Of a DNA stretch of 47,727 nucleotides, positions 26,507 through 35,300 are shown piece by piece. Positions within the stretch are counted from its first letter, which is position 1. Each line of letters starts with the position of its first letter. Source of the DNA: Bacillota bacterium (GTDB lineage Bacteria; Bacillota; Limnochordia; DTU087); NCBI GenBank assembly GCA_012518315.1, contig JAAYSL010000031.1:1-47727 (forward strand), read 5' to 3'. The notes under the pieces were generated by a model that saw nothing but the letters and a program-made list of their open reading frames with translations, made no database searches and was not told the DNA's origin. Position numbers and translations under genes: made by a program.

Positions 26507-26899
26507 TTGACTGACAAGATACCGGGACTTAGGATACCAATCTCACCGCAACCCGTCACAGAACGACGGGCAGGGCAAGTTGCTCGCAAGCAAGTGGATA
26601 GCCCCGCATTTCAGGAGGTTCTCCAGCGAGAGCTAGCATCTTCCAAGCTGAAGTTCTCCGCTCACGCGGAAGCAAGACTCCGACTCCGCAGTGTTGAGCT
26701 AGGTGAGCAGCAGCTGGCCAAGCTAGAAGAGGCTGTGGAGAAAGCGGCAGCTAAAGGTGCCCGGGAATCTTTGATCGTGATGGAAGGCAATGTGTTTGTG
26801 GTAAGTGTAAGAAACCGCACAGTGATCACGGTAGTTGACCGAGCTTCAGCTAAAGAAAACGTGTTTACCCAGATTGATAGTGCGGTGTTGACAGATTGA
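26507..26899 (+). CDS. Flagellar operon protein, TIGR02530 (flg_new) type
   Basis: A roughly 130-aa protein matching the conserved flagellar-operon family TIGR02530. Its mark is FSAHAEARLRLRSVELGEQQ followed by LEEAVEKAAAKGARESLIVM and VSVRNRTVITVVDRA. Members sit between flgD and flgE in Bacillota. Function is unknown; a role in hook assembly is guessed from position. TTG 26507 is preferred, with GGAAGGTG six bases before it; GTG 26498 lies within that site. Confidence 0.83.
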   Translation: MTDKIPGLRIPISPQPVTERRAGQVARKQVDSPAFQEVLQRELASSKLKFSAHAEARLRLRSVELGEQQLAKLEEAVEKAAAKGARESLIVMEGNVFVVSVRNRTVITVVDRASAKENVFTQIDSAVLTD

Positions 26900-26918
26900 A
26901 TCAATCATTGTGATTAAC

Positions 26919-27004
26919 CATCCCGGGGAAAAGTGAAGGGGCTGGACCGGAGGGAGGCCTCTAGGGACTGTGGAACGATGGAAGCAGTTCCTACCCGGGG
27001 GATG
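26919..27004 (+). other. Structured intergenic element before flgE
   Basis: A long-range helix closes this 86-base stretch: CATCCC (26919-26924) pairs with GGGATG (26999-27004), continuing after a two-base bulge as GGG (26925-26927) with CCC (26994-26996). Inside, GGGACTG (26964-26970) pairs with CAGTTCC (26985-26991), seven positions with one G-U. It ends just before the flgE ribosome binding site. It does not fit any riboswitch I recognise. Confidence 0.4.
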
Positions 27005-27023
27005 AAAAGGAGTTGAGAGAGCC

Positions 27024-28565
27024 ATGATGCGATCCCTCTTTTCCGGTGTATCGGCTTTAAAGAATCACCAAGTTAGGATGGATGTTATTGGCAACAACAT
27101 TGCCAATGTGAATACTATCGGATTTAAGAGTAGTCGTGTCACCTTTAGGGATATCTTGAGCCAAACATTACAGGCTGCCAGTAGCCCTCAAGGGGGCAGG
27201 GGGGGCACAAACCCCATGCAAATTGGACTCGGTATGGCGCTTGGTGCCATTGAGACAGACCACACCCAAGGAAGTCCGGAAGTGACCGGTAGACAGACAG
27301 ACATGTCCATCGAGGGTAATGGGTTTTTCATTCTATCCGATGGACCCCGTCGGTTTTACACCAGGGCCGGTCTGTTTGGTGTAGATCGGGATGGAACTCT
27401 AATCAGCAGTGTCAATGACATGAAAGTCATGGGTTGGCCAGCAGTTAACGGTGTCATCGACACCAATAGGGATATAGGGACTTTGGAGATTCCCATGGGA
27501 AAGACTATTAACCCCATACCTACGACTACAGTCAAATTCGGAGGCAATCTGGATTCTAGGATGAAGGGTTTGTGGGAGCTGTCCAAGTCGGAGATTACGG
27601 TTGGTGGCGAGAAGTTTTCGGTGGAGATCACGGAAGGAGCCGACTTTGGTGAATGGACGCTTACTATCACATCCCAGACGGATCCTACACAAACAGGTTC
27701 AGTGACCCTGTCCTATGAGGATGATGGAAGCGGTAATCTGGTTTTGCAATCAGACTCTCAGACACTAGCAGTTGGTACACCAGGGGTTAGTTTTGATATA
27801 GAGGATGTGGTCGGTACTCCGACCACTGCTGGTGGATTGTCCATAAGAGAGACCGGGACTACGGGAACTCCGCTATCCACGGCCACACTCCAACCACCCC
27901 AAGTGACTCAAACAGTCGATGTCTTTGACTCTTTGGGCAATACCCATTCAGTCAATTTCGTCTTCACCAAGATCGATGTTGGCAATGACACCAGTACATG
28001 GAAGTGGGAAGCAAAAGGTGGCGGTGAAGAGACCAGTGGTGAAGTTACCTTCGATGCTAAAGGTAATCTAGTTAGCGTTTCTGGTGCACCTTTGCATTTT
28101 GAGCCCGCAGGGGCAAACCCAGTGGAGATTATGCCAGATTTCGCCGCTGTGGTGCAGAATGCCTCGGAGGGGACCTTGGTCTTTAAGAGCCAGGATGGGT
28201 ATCCCCAGGGGACGCTAATCGATTATAGTGTTGATGAATCTGGGATCATCATCGGAGAGTACTCCAATGGGTTAACTGAGAACTTGGGCCAGATTGCTAC
28301 CGCTGTTTTCAGTAACCCGGTGGGGCTATTGCGGGCAGGGGATACTACCTTTGTGGTATCGGCTAACTCAGGAGAACCGGAGGTGGGGCAGCCTGGCAGG
28401 GGTGCTAATGGGAAAGTCACTCCGGGGTCTTTGGAGATGAGCAACGTGGATCTGTCCCAACAGTTCACCGACATGATCATTACCCAAAGAGGGTTTCAGG
28501 CTAACTCTCGGATTATCACAACATCAGATGAGATGCTGCAGGAGCTGGTAAATCTGAAGCGTTAG
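27024..28565 (+). CDS. flgE: Flagellar hook protein FlgE
   Basis: Structural subunit of the flagellar hook. The N-terminal rod-like motif is LFSGVSALKNHQVRMDVIGN followed by NIANVNTIGFKSSRVTFRD. The domain with GNGFFILSDG is present. Two variable central domains lead to VNFVFTKIDVGNDTSTWKW, then GEVTFDAKGNL. The C-terminal helix reads SNVDLSQQFTDMIITQRGFQ and NSRIITTSDEMLQELVNLKR. 513 aa. The start is one of two adjacent ATGs (27024 or 27027) after AAAGGAG. The small flbD gene that usually follows flgE in Bacillota is not found downstream. Confidence 0.95.
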   Translation: MMRSLFSGVSALKNHQVRMDVIGNNIANVNTIGFKSSRVTFRDILSQTLQAASSPQGGRGGTNPMQIGLGMALGAIETDHTQGSPEVTGRQTDMSIEGNGFFILSDGPRRFYTRAGLFGVDRDGTLISSVNDMKVMGWPAVNGVIDTNRDIGTLEIPMGKTINPIPTTTVKFGGNLDSRMKGLWELSKSEITVGGEKFSVEITEGADFGEWTLTITSQTDPTQTGSVTLSYEDDGSGNLVLQSDSQTLAVGTPGVSFDIEDVVGTPTTAGGLSIRETGTTGTPLSTATLQPPQVTQTVDVFDSLGNTHSVNFVFTKIDVGNDTSTWKWEAKGGGEETSGEVTFDAKGNLVSVSGAPLHFEPAGANPVEIMPDFAAVVQNASEGTLVFKSQDGYPQGTLIDYSVDESGIIIGEYSNGLTENLGQIATAVFSNPVGLLRAGDTTFVVSANSGEPEVGQPGRGANGKVTPGSLEMSNVDLSQQFTDMIITQRGFQANSRIITTSDEMLQELVNLKR

Positions 28566-28598
28566 TGTATTGTCACAGCACGCCAGAGAATTTGGTCA

Positions 28599-28625
28599 TA
28601 GGGAGGGTTTAAATCTCCCTCCCTA
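28599..28625 (+). other. Perfect hairpin between flgE and motA (no U tract)
   Basis: TAGGGAGGG at 28599-28607 pairs with CCCTCCCTA at 28617-28625 around a nine-base loop. No run of T follows, so it is not a standard terminator. It may be a processing or stability element or a weak pause. Confidence 0.5.
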
Positions 28626-28653
28626 GGCCACCTTTAGTCGATAGTTAAGGGGC

Positions 28654-28682
28654 GTGTCATCATTGGCGGGGTATGATGTCAC
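28654..28682 (+). repeat. Imperfect palindrome upstream of motA
   Basis: GTGTCATCAT (28654-28663) and ATGATGTCAC (28673-28682) are inverted with one mismatch across a nine-base G-rich spacer. It lies about 55 bases before the motA start and might be an operator or a second RNA hairpin. Confidence 0.4.
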
Positions 28683-28737
28683 AAGGCTCCGCGTTAGGGA
28701 AGGGGGCATGGGCGGTGTTTAGATCCGTCCACAGGTT

Positions 28738-29562
28738 ATGGATCTAGCAACAGTCATAGGGATCGTTTCAGGAATTACTCTCTTGGTGGCCGCCATTGCA
28801 GCAGATGGAACCCTACGAGGTTTTTGGGATGTGCCATCTCTTCTCGTAGTATTTGGTGGCACGATAGCCGCTACCTTAGTCAATCATTCGCTTCCGGAAA
28901 TATCCAGAGTGTTTGGTATGGTGAGAGTAGCTTTTACGCAACGGAGCTATTCGGGCAGAGAGTTGATTGATCAGTTAGTAGCTTTGGCAGAGAAGGCCCG
29001 GCGGGAAGGGCTTTTGGCAATGGAAGAGGAGGCTGCACAGATTGAAGATAGCTTCCTTAGAAAGGGTATTCAACTTATCGTTGATGGCACCGATCCGGAT
29101 CTGGTGAGAAGTGTGCTAGAGATCGAACTGGCCTTTCAAGAAGAACGCCACCGGGCAGGCCAGGCCATCTTTGAAGACATGGGGGCATATGCCCCGGCAT
29201 TTGGTATGATTGGTACATTGATTGGCCTGATCAACATGCTAGCCGATATCGACGACGCCGAGAAAATCGCTCCGGGTATGGCTTTGGCCTTGATCACTAC
29301 TTTGTATGGTTCGGTTCTAGCTAATTTGGTGTTCTTGCCTATAGCGGGGAAACTTCGTAGCCGTAGTGATGAAGAGGTGTTGTACCGACAGATCATGTTA
29401 GAGGGCATCTTGTCAATCCAAGCTGGCGAGAATCCACGGTTAGTAGAAGAGAAGTTAACAGCCTTCTTGCCTCCACAACAGCGGAATAGGACACAGATGC
29501 CAACAGAAGAGGAAGACGCGGCAGGCCGGATGCAGGCACGGACGGTGAGATCGAATGTCTAG
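28738..29562 (+). CDS. motA: Flagellar motor stator protein MotA
   Basis: Proton- or sodium-conducting stator subunit. Four membrane helices are expected: about residues 3-22 and 32-50 at the N-terminus, then two late helices. The late helices include GAYAPAFGMIGTLIGLINML and GMALALITTLYGSVLANLVF. The MotA/TolQ/ExbB signature and the cytoplasmic charged loop (RRGLLAMEEEA-like, here REGLLAMEEEAAQIED) that meets FliG are present. 274 aa. It overlaps motB by eight bases. The ribosome binding site is weak, and a hairpin and a palindrome lie just upstream. Confidence 0.95.
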   Translation: MDLATVIGIVSGITLLVAAIAADGTLRGFWDVPSLLVVFGGTIAATLVNHSLPEISRVFGMVRVAFTQRSYSGRELIDQLVALAEKARREGLLAMEEEAAQIEDSFLRKGIQLIVDGTDPDLVRSVLEIELAFQEERHRAGQAIFEDMGAYAPAFGMIGTLIGLINMLADIDDAEKIAPGMALALITTLYGSVLANLVFLPIAGKLRSRSDEEVLYRQIMLEGILSIQAGENPRLVEEKLTAFLPPQQRNRTQMPTEEEDAAGRMQARTVRSNV

Positions 29563-30361
29563 CTATAGGCGCAAACCAAGACCAAAGCGTGGTGCCCCCG
29601 CGTGGATGACAACTTATGCAGATATGGTAACTCTGCTTCTGACTTTCTTTGTGCTTTTGTACTCTTTCTCCACCGTCGATGTACAGAAATTCAGGGCAAT
29701 TATCGCGGCGTTTCAAGGTACCCTAGGTGTTCTTGATGGCGGGAAAACAATTAGCACAGTGCCTGCTGTCAATGAAGGAACGTTGGATCTTGATACTGCT
29801 TTTGATATATCGCAAAAAGAGATCCAACAGATACAAGCTTTGTATGAGGAAGTCCAGTCTTTGATCGCGGAAGGCCAACTACCGGGTACCGTTGAGCTTA
29901 TTACAGAAGAGCGGGGCCTTGTGGTACGGTTTGCGGATCGGGCGTTTTTCGATCTTGGCAAAGCAGATATACGGGCAGATGCTTTACCCGTGCTGGAACA
30001 GGTCGCGGAGATTCTCAGGCCACTGCCTAATCATGTGCGGGTGGAGGGTCACACTGATAATCTACCCATCAAAACTGAACGATTTCCCTCTAATTGGGAG
30101 TTGTCTACTGCACGGGCAACTAACGTAATCCGATTCTTGATTGAAGAGGCTCATCTTGATCCAGAGCGGCTTTCTGCGGCGGGGTATGGTGAATACCGTC
30201 CCATCGACACTAATGAGACTATAGCTGGGAAAGCTCGCAATCGGAGAGTCGATCTAGTCATCCTGCGCTTGGGGCTCATTCATGCTGAACCACAGGCTCC
30301 CAAGGCAGGTGCCGGGGAGGCGGAAGCCGTGCCGGAAAAGAGTCAGGCGCCGATAGTTTAG
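29555..30361 (+). CDS. motB: Flagellar motor stator protein MotB
   Basis: Stator partner of MotA that anchors to peptidoglycan. The single membrane helix with the ion-binding aspartate is seen as TTYADMVTLLLTFFVLLYSF (Asp23). The plug region follows, and the C-terminal OmpA-like domain has VRVEGHTDNLPIKTERFPSN, WELSTARATNVIRFL and GKARNRRVDLVIL. 268 aa. ATG 29555 is inside the motA 3' end. Confidence 0.96.
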   Translation: MSSYRRKPRPKRGAPAWMTTYADMVTLLLTFFVLLYSFSTVDVQKFRAIIAAFQGTLGVLDGGKTISTVPAVNEGTLDLDTAFDISQKEIQQIQALYEEVQSLIAEGQLPGTVELITEERGLVVRFADRAFFDLGKADIRADALPVLEQVAEILRPLPNHVRVEGHTDNLPIKTERFPSNWELSTARATNVIRFLIEEAHLDPERLSAAGYGEYRPIDTNETIAGKARNRRVDLVILRLGLIHAEPQAPKAGAGEAEAVPEKSQAPIV

Positions 30362-30400
30362 CTAGCTTTAGCGTATTTTCTTATTGAGAGGATGTCCAGA

Positions 30401-30868
30401 GTGGCGGGGAAATTCGAGCTAGATCTTAAGGTTATCATTATGGCGGTGGCTCTTGTGATCATTGCTGCTGTGGGCAGTGCGTATATAACTTTCCTGGTCT
30501 TTTCCCGATCAACACCGGGTGTAGCAGCAGTAGCACAGGAGCAGGCCACCAGGAGCGAATTCGGGCCAGTACATAAGGTGGGAGAATTCACAGTCAATTT
30601 GATGGTTCCCCAGGGGTTCTCAACCAAATTCGTGCGCACCGGCTTAGTAGTAGAGGTGACCGATAAGAAATGTATTACTGAGCTACAGCGCAGAGACCCA
30701 CAGATCCGGGATGTGGTGATTAGTATCTTGAGGACAAAGACACAGGAGGACATCCAAGGGGCAGCAGGCATGGAAAGACTGCGCCTGGAACTGAGTAGTG
30801 CTATCTCGAGTCTTCTTTCCGAGGGTGATGTAGCCAATGTCTATTTCACCGAATTGGTAGTGCAATAG
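30401..30868 (+). CDS. fliL: Flagellar basal body-associated protein FliL
   Basis: Membrane protein around the stator that stabilises or activates it. One N-terminal membrane helix (VIIMAVALVIIAAVGSAYIT) precedes an extracytoplasmic domain of the FliL family (VGEFTVNLMVPQGFSTKFVR, RDPQIRDVVISILRTKTQED). About 155 aa from GTG 30401, which has GAGAGG nine bases upstream; ATG 30392 abuts that site. Stands between motB and the switch gene as usual. Confidence 0.92.
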   Translation: MAGKFELDLKVIIMAVALVIIAAVGSAYITFLVFSRSTPGVAAVAQEQATRSEFGPVHKVGEFTVNLMVPQGFSTKFVRTGLVVEVTDKKCITELQRRDPQIRDVVISILRTKTQEDIQGAAGMERLRLELSSAISSLLSEGDVANVYFTELVVQ

Positions 30869-30883
30869 ACGGGGGTGTAAACC

Positions 30884-31891
30884 ATGGTCAGATCGGCACT
30901 AGTGCAACCCGGTAGTGGGGATCATTTGAGAGTCTCCGAGGCCGTGATGCCTAATCACGATATTGCTGTTTTTAACGAACTGGCTAAGGCAGTCACTATG
31001 GCGGCTGAGCCTTGGCTAAGGGAGGCTTTGCGTCGAGAAGTTCTCGCTGATACTTCGGCACTGCGTTTTACAAAGGCTACTAGGGAAGATGACAAGCCTC
31101 AGCCGGTTCAATTATGGCGCACAGAGCTAGTGGGTGATATCGATGAAGTGCTGCTTTTGCAGGTACCTGAGGCCCATGCCCGTTATCTGGCAGGAGGCCA
31201 GGTTTCCGATGAAGCCAAGACCGCACTCACATCTGTTATGGCCGGATGGACTAGGGTCTGTCTGGCAACAGTTGCCCGGCTTGTAGACTGGCAGATAGAC
31301 ACCCACACTGTTTACCTGGAAGAGGCCTCGAAACTGCCCAAAGTAGAGCTGCCCTGGGGAGAACAAGAGGTAATTGCTATTCTTACCTGTGGATGGACCT
31401 TTGTCGATGGTGGTGTGATTTTTCTGGAGTACTGGATGCCAGTGGACTTGGTGCGGAGGATTGCCCAACGTCTGTGCCGGGTGGAAAAACGAGAACCTGG
31501 TGCTCCCCGCAGCTTGCGAGAGGGTGTGGTGCGCACCTACAGGCCGGAAAAAGCCGGTCGAACTGGTTATGCTCCGGTATTGCCGGTGGAGTTCCCACAG
31601 ATTCAGGAAACAGCAGCTGTCAGTGATGGCAACAAGATGGAGCTAGTCAAGGATGTAGTCCTTAGCATACAGGCAGAGTTGGCAAAAACAGAGCTTGAGA
31701 TCGGAGAACTCTTGCAGCTTAAGATCGGAGATGTAGTGAAGCTCGGTAAAATGGCTGGTGAGCCCATGGAGTTATCCCTGAATGGTCACTACATTGCCCG
31801 GGGTGAAGTGTTGGTTCTCGATGACCGTTTAGGTATCCGTATTAGTGAGATTATTAGTGCGGCCGATCGACTTGAGCGTGTCCAGGGATAA
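30884..31891 (+). CDS. fliN: Divergent flagellar motor switch protein with C-terminal SPOA (FliN/FliM) domain
   Basis: A 335-aa C-ring component at the place normally held by fliM plus fliN/fliY. Residues 256-324 form an SPOA domain (VLSIQAELAKTELEIGELLQ, KIGDVVKLGKMAGEPMELSL, GHYIARGEVLVLDDRLGIRI). Residues 85-200 resemble the CheC-like middle domain of FliM/FliY (LLLQVPEAHARYLAGG, VIAILTCGWTFVDGGVIFLE, MPVDLVRRIAQRL) but lack the E/N phosphatase residues. The N-terminal EIDALL CheY-binding motif of FliM and FliY is missing. It is probably a fused or reduced FliM/FliY-like protein; FliN is the nearest clear name for its C-terminus. No other fliM or fliN occurs in the cluster. Confidence 0.75.
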   Translation: MVRSALVQPGSGDHLRVSEAVMPNHDIAVFNELAKAVTMAAEPWLREALRREVLADTSALRFTKATREDDKPQPVQLWRTELVGDIDEVLLLQVPEAHARYLAGGQVSDEAKTALTSVMAGWTRVCLATVARLVDWQIDTHTVYLEEASKLPKVELPWGEQEVIAILTCGWTFVDGGVIFLEYWMPVDLVRRIAQRLCRVEKREPGAPRSLREGVVRTYRPEKAGRTGYAPVLPVEFPQIQETAAVSDGNKMELVKDVVLSIQAELAKTELEIGELLQLKIGDVVKLGKMAGEPMELSLNGHYIARGEVLVLDDRLGIRISEIISAADRLERVQG

Positions 31892-31905
31892 GGTGGTGTG
31901 GCAAG

Positions 31906-32301
31906 TTGGCAGAAGTTGAGCCCCTCGGCACCTGGGATATGCTTTGGTATGCATCCAAGGTGCTCCTGGCACTGATTGTGTTGATACCGCTTCTGTATTC
32001 TATATTGAAGTTGCTGGGACGCCGATTAACAGTCAGTCGGAGTGTTTATGGGAATATTGAGGTATTAGATATTCTGCCCTTAGGTGGAGGTAAGCAGCTG
32101 CTTCTGGTTAAGTTGGCAGGGCGTGTGCTGCTTTTATCTAGCAGCAAAGACAAGGTGATATTCTTGTGGGAAGTGCCTGATGATGAAGTGCTAGAGTGCC
32201 AGGCATTTCACTTGGAGGACAAGTCAGGATCAAGTATCAGGCAATGGTTAGGCAAGCGGCGGCACAAGCAGCAGGGAGATGGGCGGGGTGAAGGCAGTTA
32301 A
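31906..32301 (+). CDS. fliO: Flagellar biosynthesis protein FliO
   Basis: Small membrane protein that helps assemble the export-gate protein FliP. It has one membrane helix (about residues 16-38, [21 protein letters not shown]) and a small cytoplasmic beta domain with the FliO pattern [20 protein letters not shown] and [13 protein letters not shown]. 131 aa. It starts with TTG at 31906 after AAGGTGG and overlaps fliP by 23 bases. The family is weakly conserved; the position between switch gene and fliP supports the call. Confidence 0.86.
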   Translation: MAEVEPLGTWDMLWYASKVLLALIVLIPLLYSILKLLGRRLTVSRSVYGNIEVLDILPLGGGKQLLLVKLAGRVLLLSSSKDKVIFLWEVPDDEVLECQAFHLEDKSGSSIRQWLGKRRHKQQGDGRGEGS

Positions 32302-33067
32302 GCAACAGATTGGCATCCTATGGCTGGTTTTGGGTATGGCGGTTTTCATGGCCTTACTGGGGACAGTGCCTGCCTTGGCCCAAGCGGCACCGATTGTACC
32401 AAGGATTACTGTTGGCGTAGATGCCGCGGAGAATCCTGAGGATGTGGCTCTTAGCCTGCAGATCCTCATACTGCTGACCATATTGTCTTTGGCACCGGCG
32501 ATTCTAGTAATGATGACCTCATTTACGCGGATAGTAGTGGTGCTTTCCTTTGTGCGCAATGCTTTGGCTACAAATCAGATGCCACCCAATCAGGTGCTGA
32601 TTGGCCTTGCACTATTTCTAACTTTTTTTGTTATGGCACCGACTTGGCAGACTGTGAATGAGACCGCACTCCAGCCTTATTTGCAGCGCGAGTTGCCTCA
32701 AAGAGAAGCCTTGGACAGAGGTATTGTGCCTATTCGGGAGTTTATGGTGAGAAATACCAGAGAAAAGGACCTAGAGCTGTTTGTGAGCTTGTCTAAAACA
32801 CCAAGGCCTGATAGTCCAACTGATGTGCCGACTCATGTTGTCGTACCAGCCTTTGTGATTAGTGAACTAAAAACAGCATTTCAGCTAGGCTTTATTATCT
32901 TCATACCATTCATTGTCATTGATATGATTGTAGCTAGTGTACTAATGTCCATGGGTATGCTGATGCTGCCGCCGGTAATGATTTCGCTACCTTTTAAGAT
33001 TCTATTGTTCGTCATGGTGGATGGCTGGCATCTTGTGGTTCGCTCTTTGCTTCTGAGTTACCGCTAA
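32279..33067 (+). CDS. fliP: Flagellar export-gate protein FliP
   Basis: Core of the FliPQR export channel. It begins with a cleavable signal sequence (about residues 10-35, ending near PALAQA). Membrane helices follow, with the signatures [40 protein letters not shown] and [20 protein letters not shown]. 262 aa. The ATG at 32279 is used; GTG at 32288 is an alternative. It overlaps the end of fliO. Confidence 0.97.
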   Translation: MGGVKAVKQQIGILWLVLGMAVFMALLGTVPALAQAAPIVPRITVGVDAAENPEDVALSLQILILLTILSLAPAILVMMTSFTRIVVVLSFVRNALATNQMPPNQVLIGLALFLTFFVMAPTWQTVNETALQPYLQRELPQREALDRGIVPIREFMVRNTREKDLELFVSLSKTPRPDSPTDVPTHVVVPAFVISELKTAFQLGFIIFIPFIVIDMIVASVLMSMGMLMLPPVMISLPFKILLFVMVDGWHLVVRSLLLSYR

Positions 33068-33104
33068 ATGCAGTAGGATAGAGGGATAATGGGAGGGTTC
33101 ATTC

Positions 33105-33374
33105 TTGACAGAGCTCACGATAATCCAATTAGCTAGGGAAGCCCTGGCTACGGTACTACTGGTCGCCGGTCCTATTCTGGCCCTAAGCCTGATTGTCGGG
33201 TTAATCGTCAGTATCTTTCAAGCAACCACACAGATTCAAGAACAAACCCTAGCCTTTGTTCCGAAGATCTTGACTGTACTGGGGGCAACGGTTGTCTTAG
33301 GTCCCTGGATGCTGCGGGTAATGATAGATTTTGCTACACGTCTGCTTGCTAATATGAATCAGTTTATCGGGTAG
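33105..33374 (+). CDS. fliQ: Flagellar export-gate protein FliQ
   Basis: Two-helix export-gate protein of 89 aa. The pattern is VLLVAGPILALSLIVGLIVS, then IFQATTQIQEQTLAFVPKIL, with the second helix LGATVVLGPWMLRVMIDF. TTG 33105 has GGGAGGG about seven bases upstream. fliR follows after ten bases. Confidence 0.97.
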   Translation: MTELTIIQLAREALATVLLVAGPILALSLIVGLIVSIFQATTQIQEQTLAFVPKILTVLGATVVLGPWMLRVMIDFATRLLANMNQFIG

Positions 33375-33384
33375 GGTGTTGGCT

Positions 33385-34158
33385 ATGGATGAGCTTTTAG
33401 GATATGTCATCGGGTTTCTGCCGGTACTAGTCCGGGTCTCGGGCTTGGTCATGGCCTCCCCTATCTTTGGTGGTAGAGGGGTGCCAGCCCAAGTCAAAAT
33501 CGGCTTGTCTTTGGTTACAGCCATGGCACTTTACCCAATATTGCCTGACCATGTTTTATCCATGGAGAAGGTGGCCGCCTACTATGTGGTTATCTTAAGA
33601 GAGCTAATGGTGGGCATTGGCCTGGGCTTTGCGGTGACCGTAGTGTTTTCTGCTATATATCTGGCGGGGCAGCTAATTGACGTGCCGATGGGATTTGGTA
33701 TGGTAAACGTGGTTGATCCTCAAAGTGGGCTGCAAGTGCCGATTTTTGCTCAGTTTCAATACATTCTGGCAGCCTTGGTCTTTCTTTCAGTAAGGGGACA
33801 CCATGGGTTGTTTCAAGCCCTTTCCAGTAGCTTTACTCTGATTCCTATAGGGGGAAATCTGTCAGGGCGTAGCTGGCCGATGGCAGTGTTGGCTCTGTTT
33901 GCTAAGATGTTTTATCTGGGGGTCAAGCTCAGCCTTCCGTTGGTCATGGGGCTACTTCTGGCTGATATAGCCTTAGGGATTGTGGCTAGGGCTGTGCCAC
34001 AGATTAACATCTTCGTAGTCGGGTTTCCCGCCAAAATCTTGATCGGGATTTCGCTTTGTGTCTTTCTGATACCAGCATATGTGACACTTTTGGCACAAGT
34101 GTTTGGAGCCCAAGGAGAGCTAGGTGTGGCTCTCAAGAGTCTTTTAATGAGTTTTTGA
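33385..34158 (+). CDS. fliR: Flagellar export-gate protein FliR
   Basis: Multi-helix channel subunit that pairs with FliP and FlhB. It starts LLGYVIGFLPVLVRVSGLVM and ASPIFGGRGVPAQVKIGLSL, and has the conserved GQLIDVPMGFGMVNVVDPQS segment. About 257 aa from ATG 33385, with GGGTAGGG upstream; GTG 33376 is the longer alternative. The C-terminus precedes flhB by about 20 bases. Confidence 0.95.
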   Translation: MDELLGYVIGFLPVLVRVSGLVMASPIFGGRGVPAQVKIGLSLVTAMALYPILPDHVLSMEKVAAYYVVILRELMVGIGLGFAVTVVFSAIYLAGQLIDVPMGFGMVNVVDPQSGLQVPIFAQFQYILAALVFLSVRGHHGLFQALSSSFTLIPIGGNLSGRSWPMAVLALFAKMFYLGVKLSLPLVMGLLLADIALGIVARAVPQINIFVVGFPAKILIGISLCVFLIPAYVTLLAQVFGAQGELGVALKSLLMSF

Positions 34159-34177
34159 TCCAGTGGAGCGGGTACCA

Positions 34178-35275
34178 GTGAAACAAGTAGACATGTCCCC
34201 AGAATACAGACTCAACCTACAGCTGTTTGCTGATGGAAAGACTGAACCGGCCACGCCTCGCAGGCGGGAGGAGGCCAGAAAGAAGGGTCAGGTAGCCAAA
34301 AGCCAAGAGCTGAACATTGCCCTCATCCTCCTGGGAATGTCGGGGTTATTAGCCATGAGTGGCAAGTGGGCTTTAGGGCAAATGACGGCATTTACTAAAC
34401 AAGTACTTGGAGGCGGATTGGCTGGTGTAGAGTTCTCCCTTGGGGGGCTGCAAGCACTGCAAAGTCAGGCAGTTCTCTGTATATTGACGGTGGCTGGGCC
34501 AGTGATGGCGCTTGCTCTGATTCTCGGGGTTTTCGGTCAATTGCTGCAGGTGGGCTTTAATGTAACTTTCGAGCCGCTCAAGCCACAGCTTGCCCGGATG
34601 AACCCCATGGAGGGAGCCAAACGGATTTTCTCCAAGCGAGCTTTGGTAGAGCTCTTAAAGGCTTGCCTTAAGATTGGGATTGTTGCCTATGTGGCCTATG
34701 CGGCTGCCCGGGGTGATCTTGGTAGGTTGCCAGCTTTGCTCTGGATGGAACCTGTAGAGGCCATGGCCTTTACCAGTGGATTACTGGGAAAGATTGGACT
34801 TTGGGTTGGTTCTTCTCTTTTGACTGTAACCGCACTGGATTATTTATACCAGCGGTGGGAATATGAAGAAAGCATCAAAATGAGCATTCAGGATATCAAA
34901 GAGGAGTTTAAGCAAACTGAGGGAGACCCCCAGGTCAAAGCCGCTATCCGGGCTCGCCAAAGGCAGCTTGCCCAAAGTCGCATGATGCAAGCAGTGCCTA
35001 CCGCCAATGTAGTGATTACTAACCCCACACACGTGGCAGTAGCCCTGAAGTATGATGCCGCAAGTATGGCGGCGCCCATCGTTGTTGCCAAAGGTGCGGG
35101 ATATGTGGCCGCCCGCATTCGGGAGATTGCTTCGGAAAATCGTGTACCGATTGTGGAAAATCCACCCCTAGCCCGAACACTATATGATGCTGTCCAGGTG
35201 GGCCGAGAAATACCGGCAGATCTTTATCAGGCCGTGGCTGAAGTTCTAGCCTATGTTTACAGACTACATCGATAA
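34178..35275 (+). CDS. flhB: Flagellar export-switch protein FlhB
   Basis: Membrane protein that changes export specificity through autocleavage. The N-terminus NLQLFADGKTEPATPRRREE is family-typical for Bacillota. Four membrane helices follow, then the cytoplasmic linker (EESIKMSIQDIKEEFKQTEG) and the NPTH autocleavage site at residues 282-285 in VVITNPTHVAVALKYD. The C-terminus has IPADLYQAVAEVLAYVYRL. About 365 aa from GTG 34178 (GGAG nine bases before); GTG 34163 lacks a site. Confidence 0.96.
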   Translation: MKQVDMSPEYRLNLQLFADGKTEPATPRRREEARKKGQVAKSQELNIALILLGMSGLLAMSGKWALGQMTAFTKQVLGGGLAGVEFSLGGLQALQSQAVLCILTVAGPVMALALILGVFGQLLQVGFNVTFEPLKPQLARMNPMEGAKRIFSKRALVELLKACLKIGIVAYVAYAAARGDLGRLPALLWMEPVEAMAFTSGLLGKIGLWVGSSLLTVTALDYLYQRWEYEESIKMSIQDIKEEFKQTEGDPQVKAAIRARQRQLAQSRMMQAVPTANVVITNPTHVAVALKYDAASMAAPIVVAKGAGYVAARIREIASENRVPIVENPPLARTLYDAVQVGREIPADLYQAVAEVLAYVYRLHR

Positions 35276-35300
35276 AAGGCATTGGAAGGGAGGACATTAA

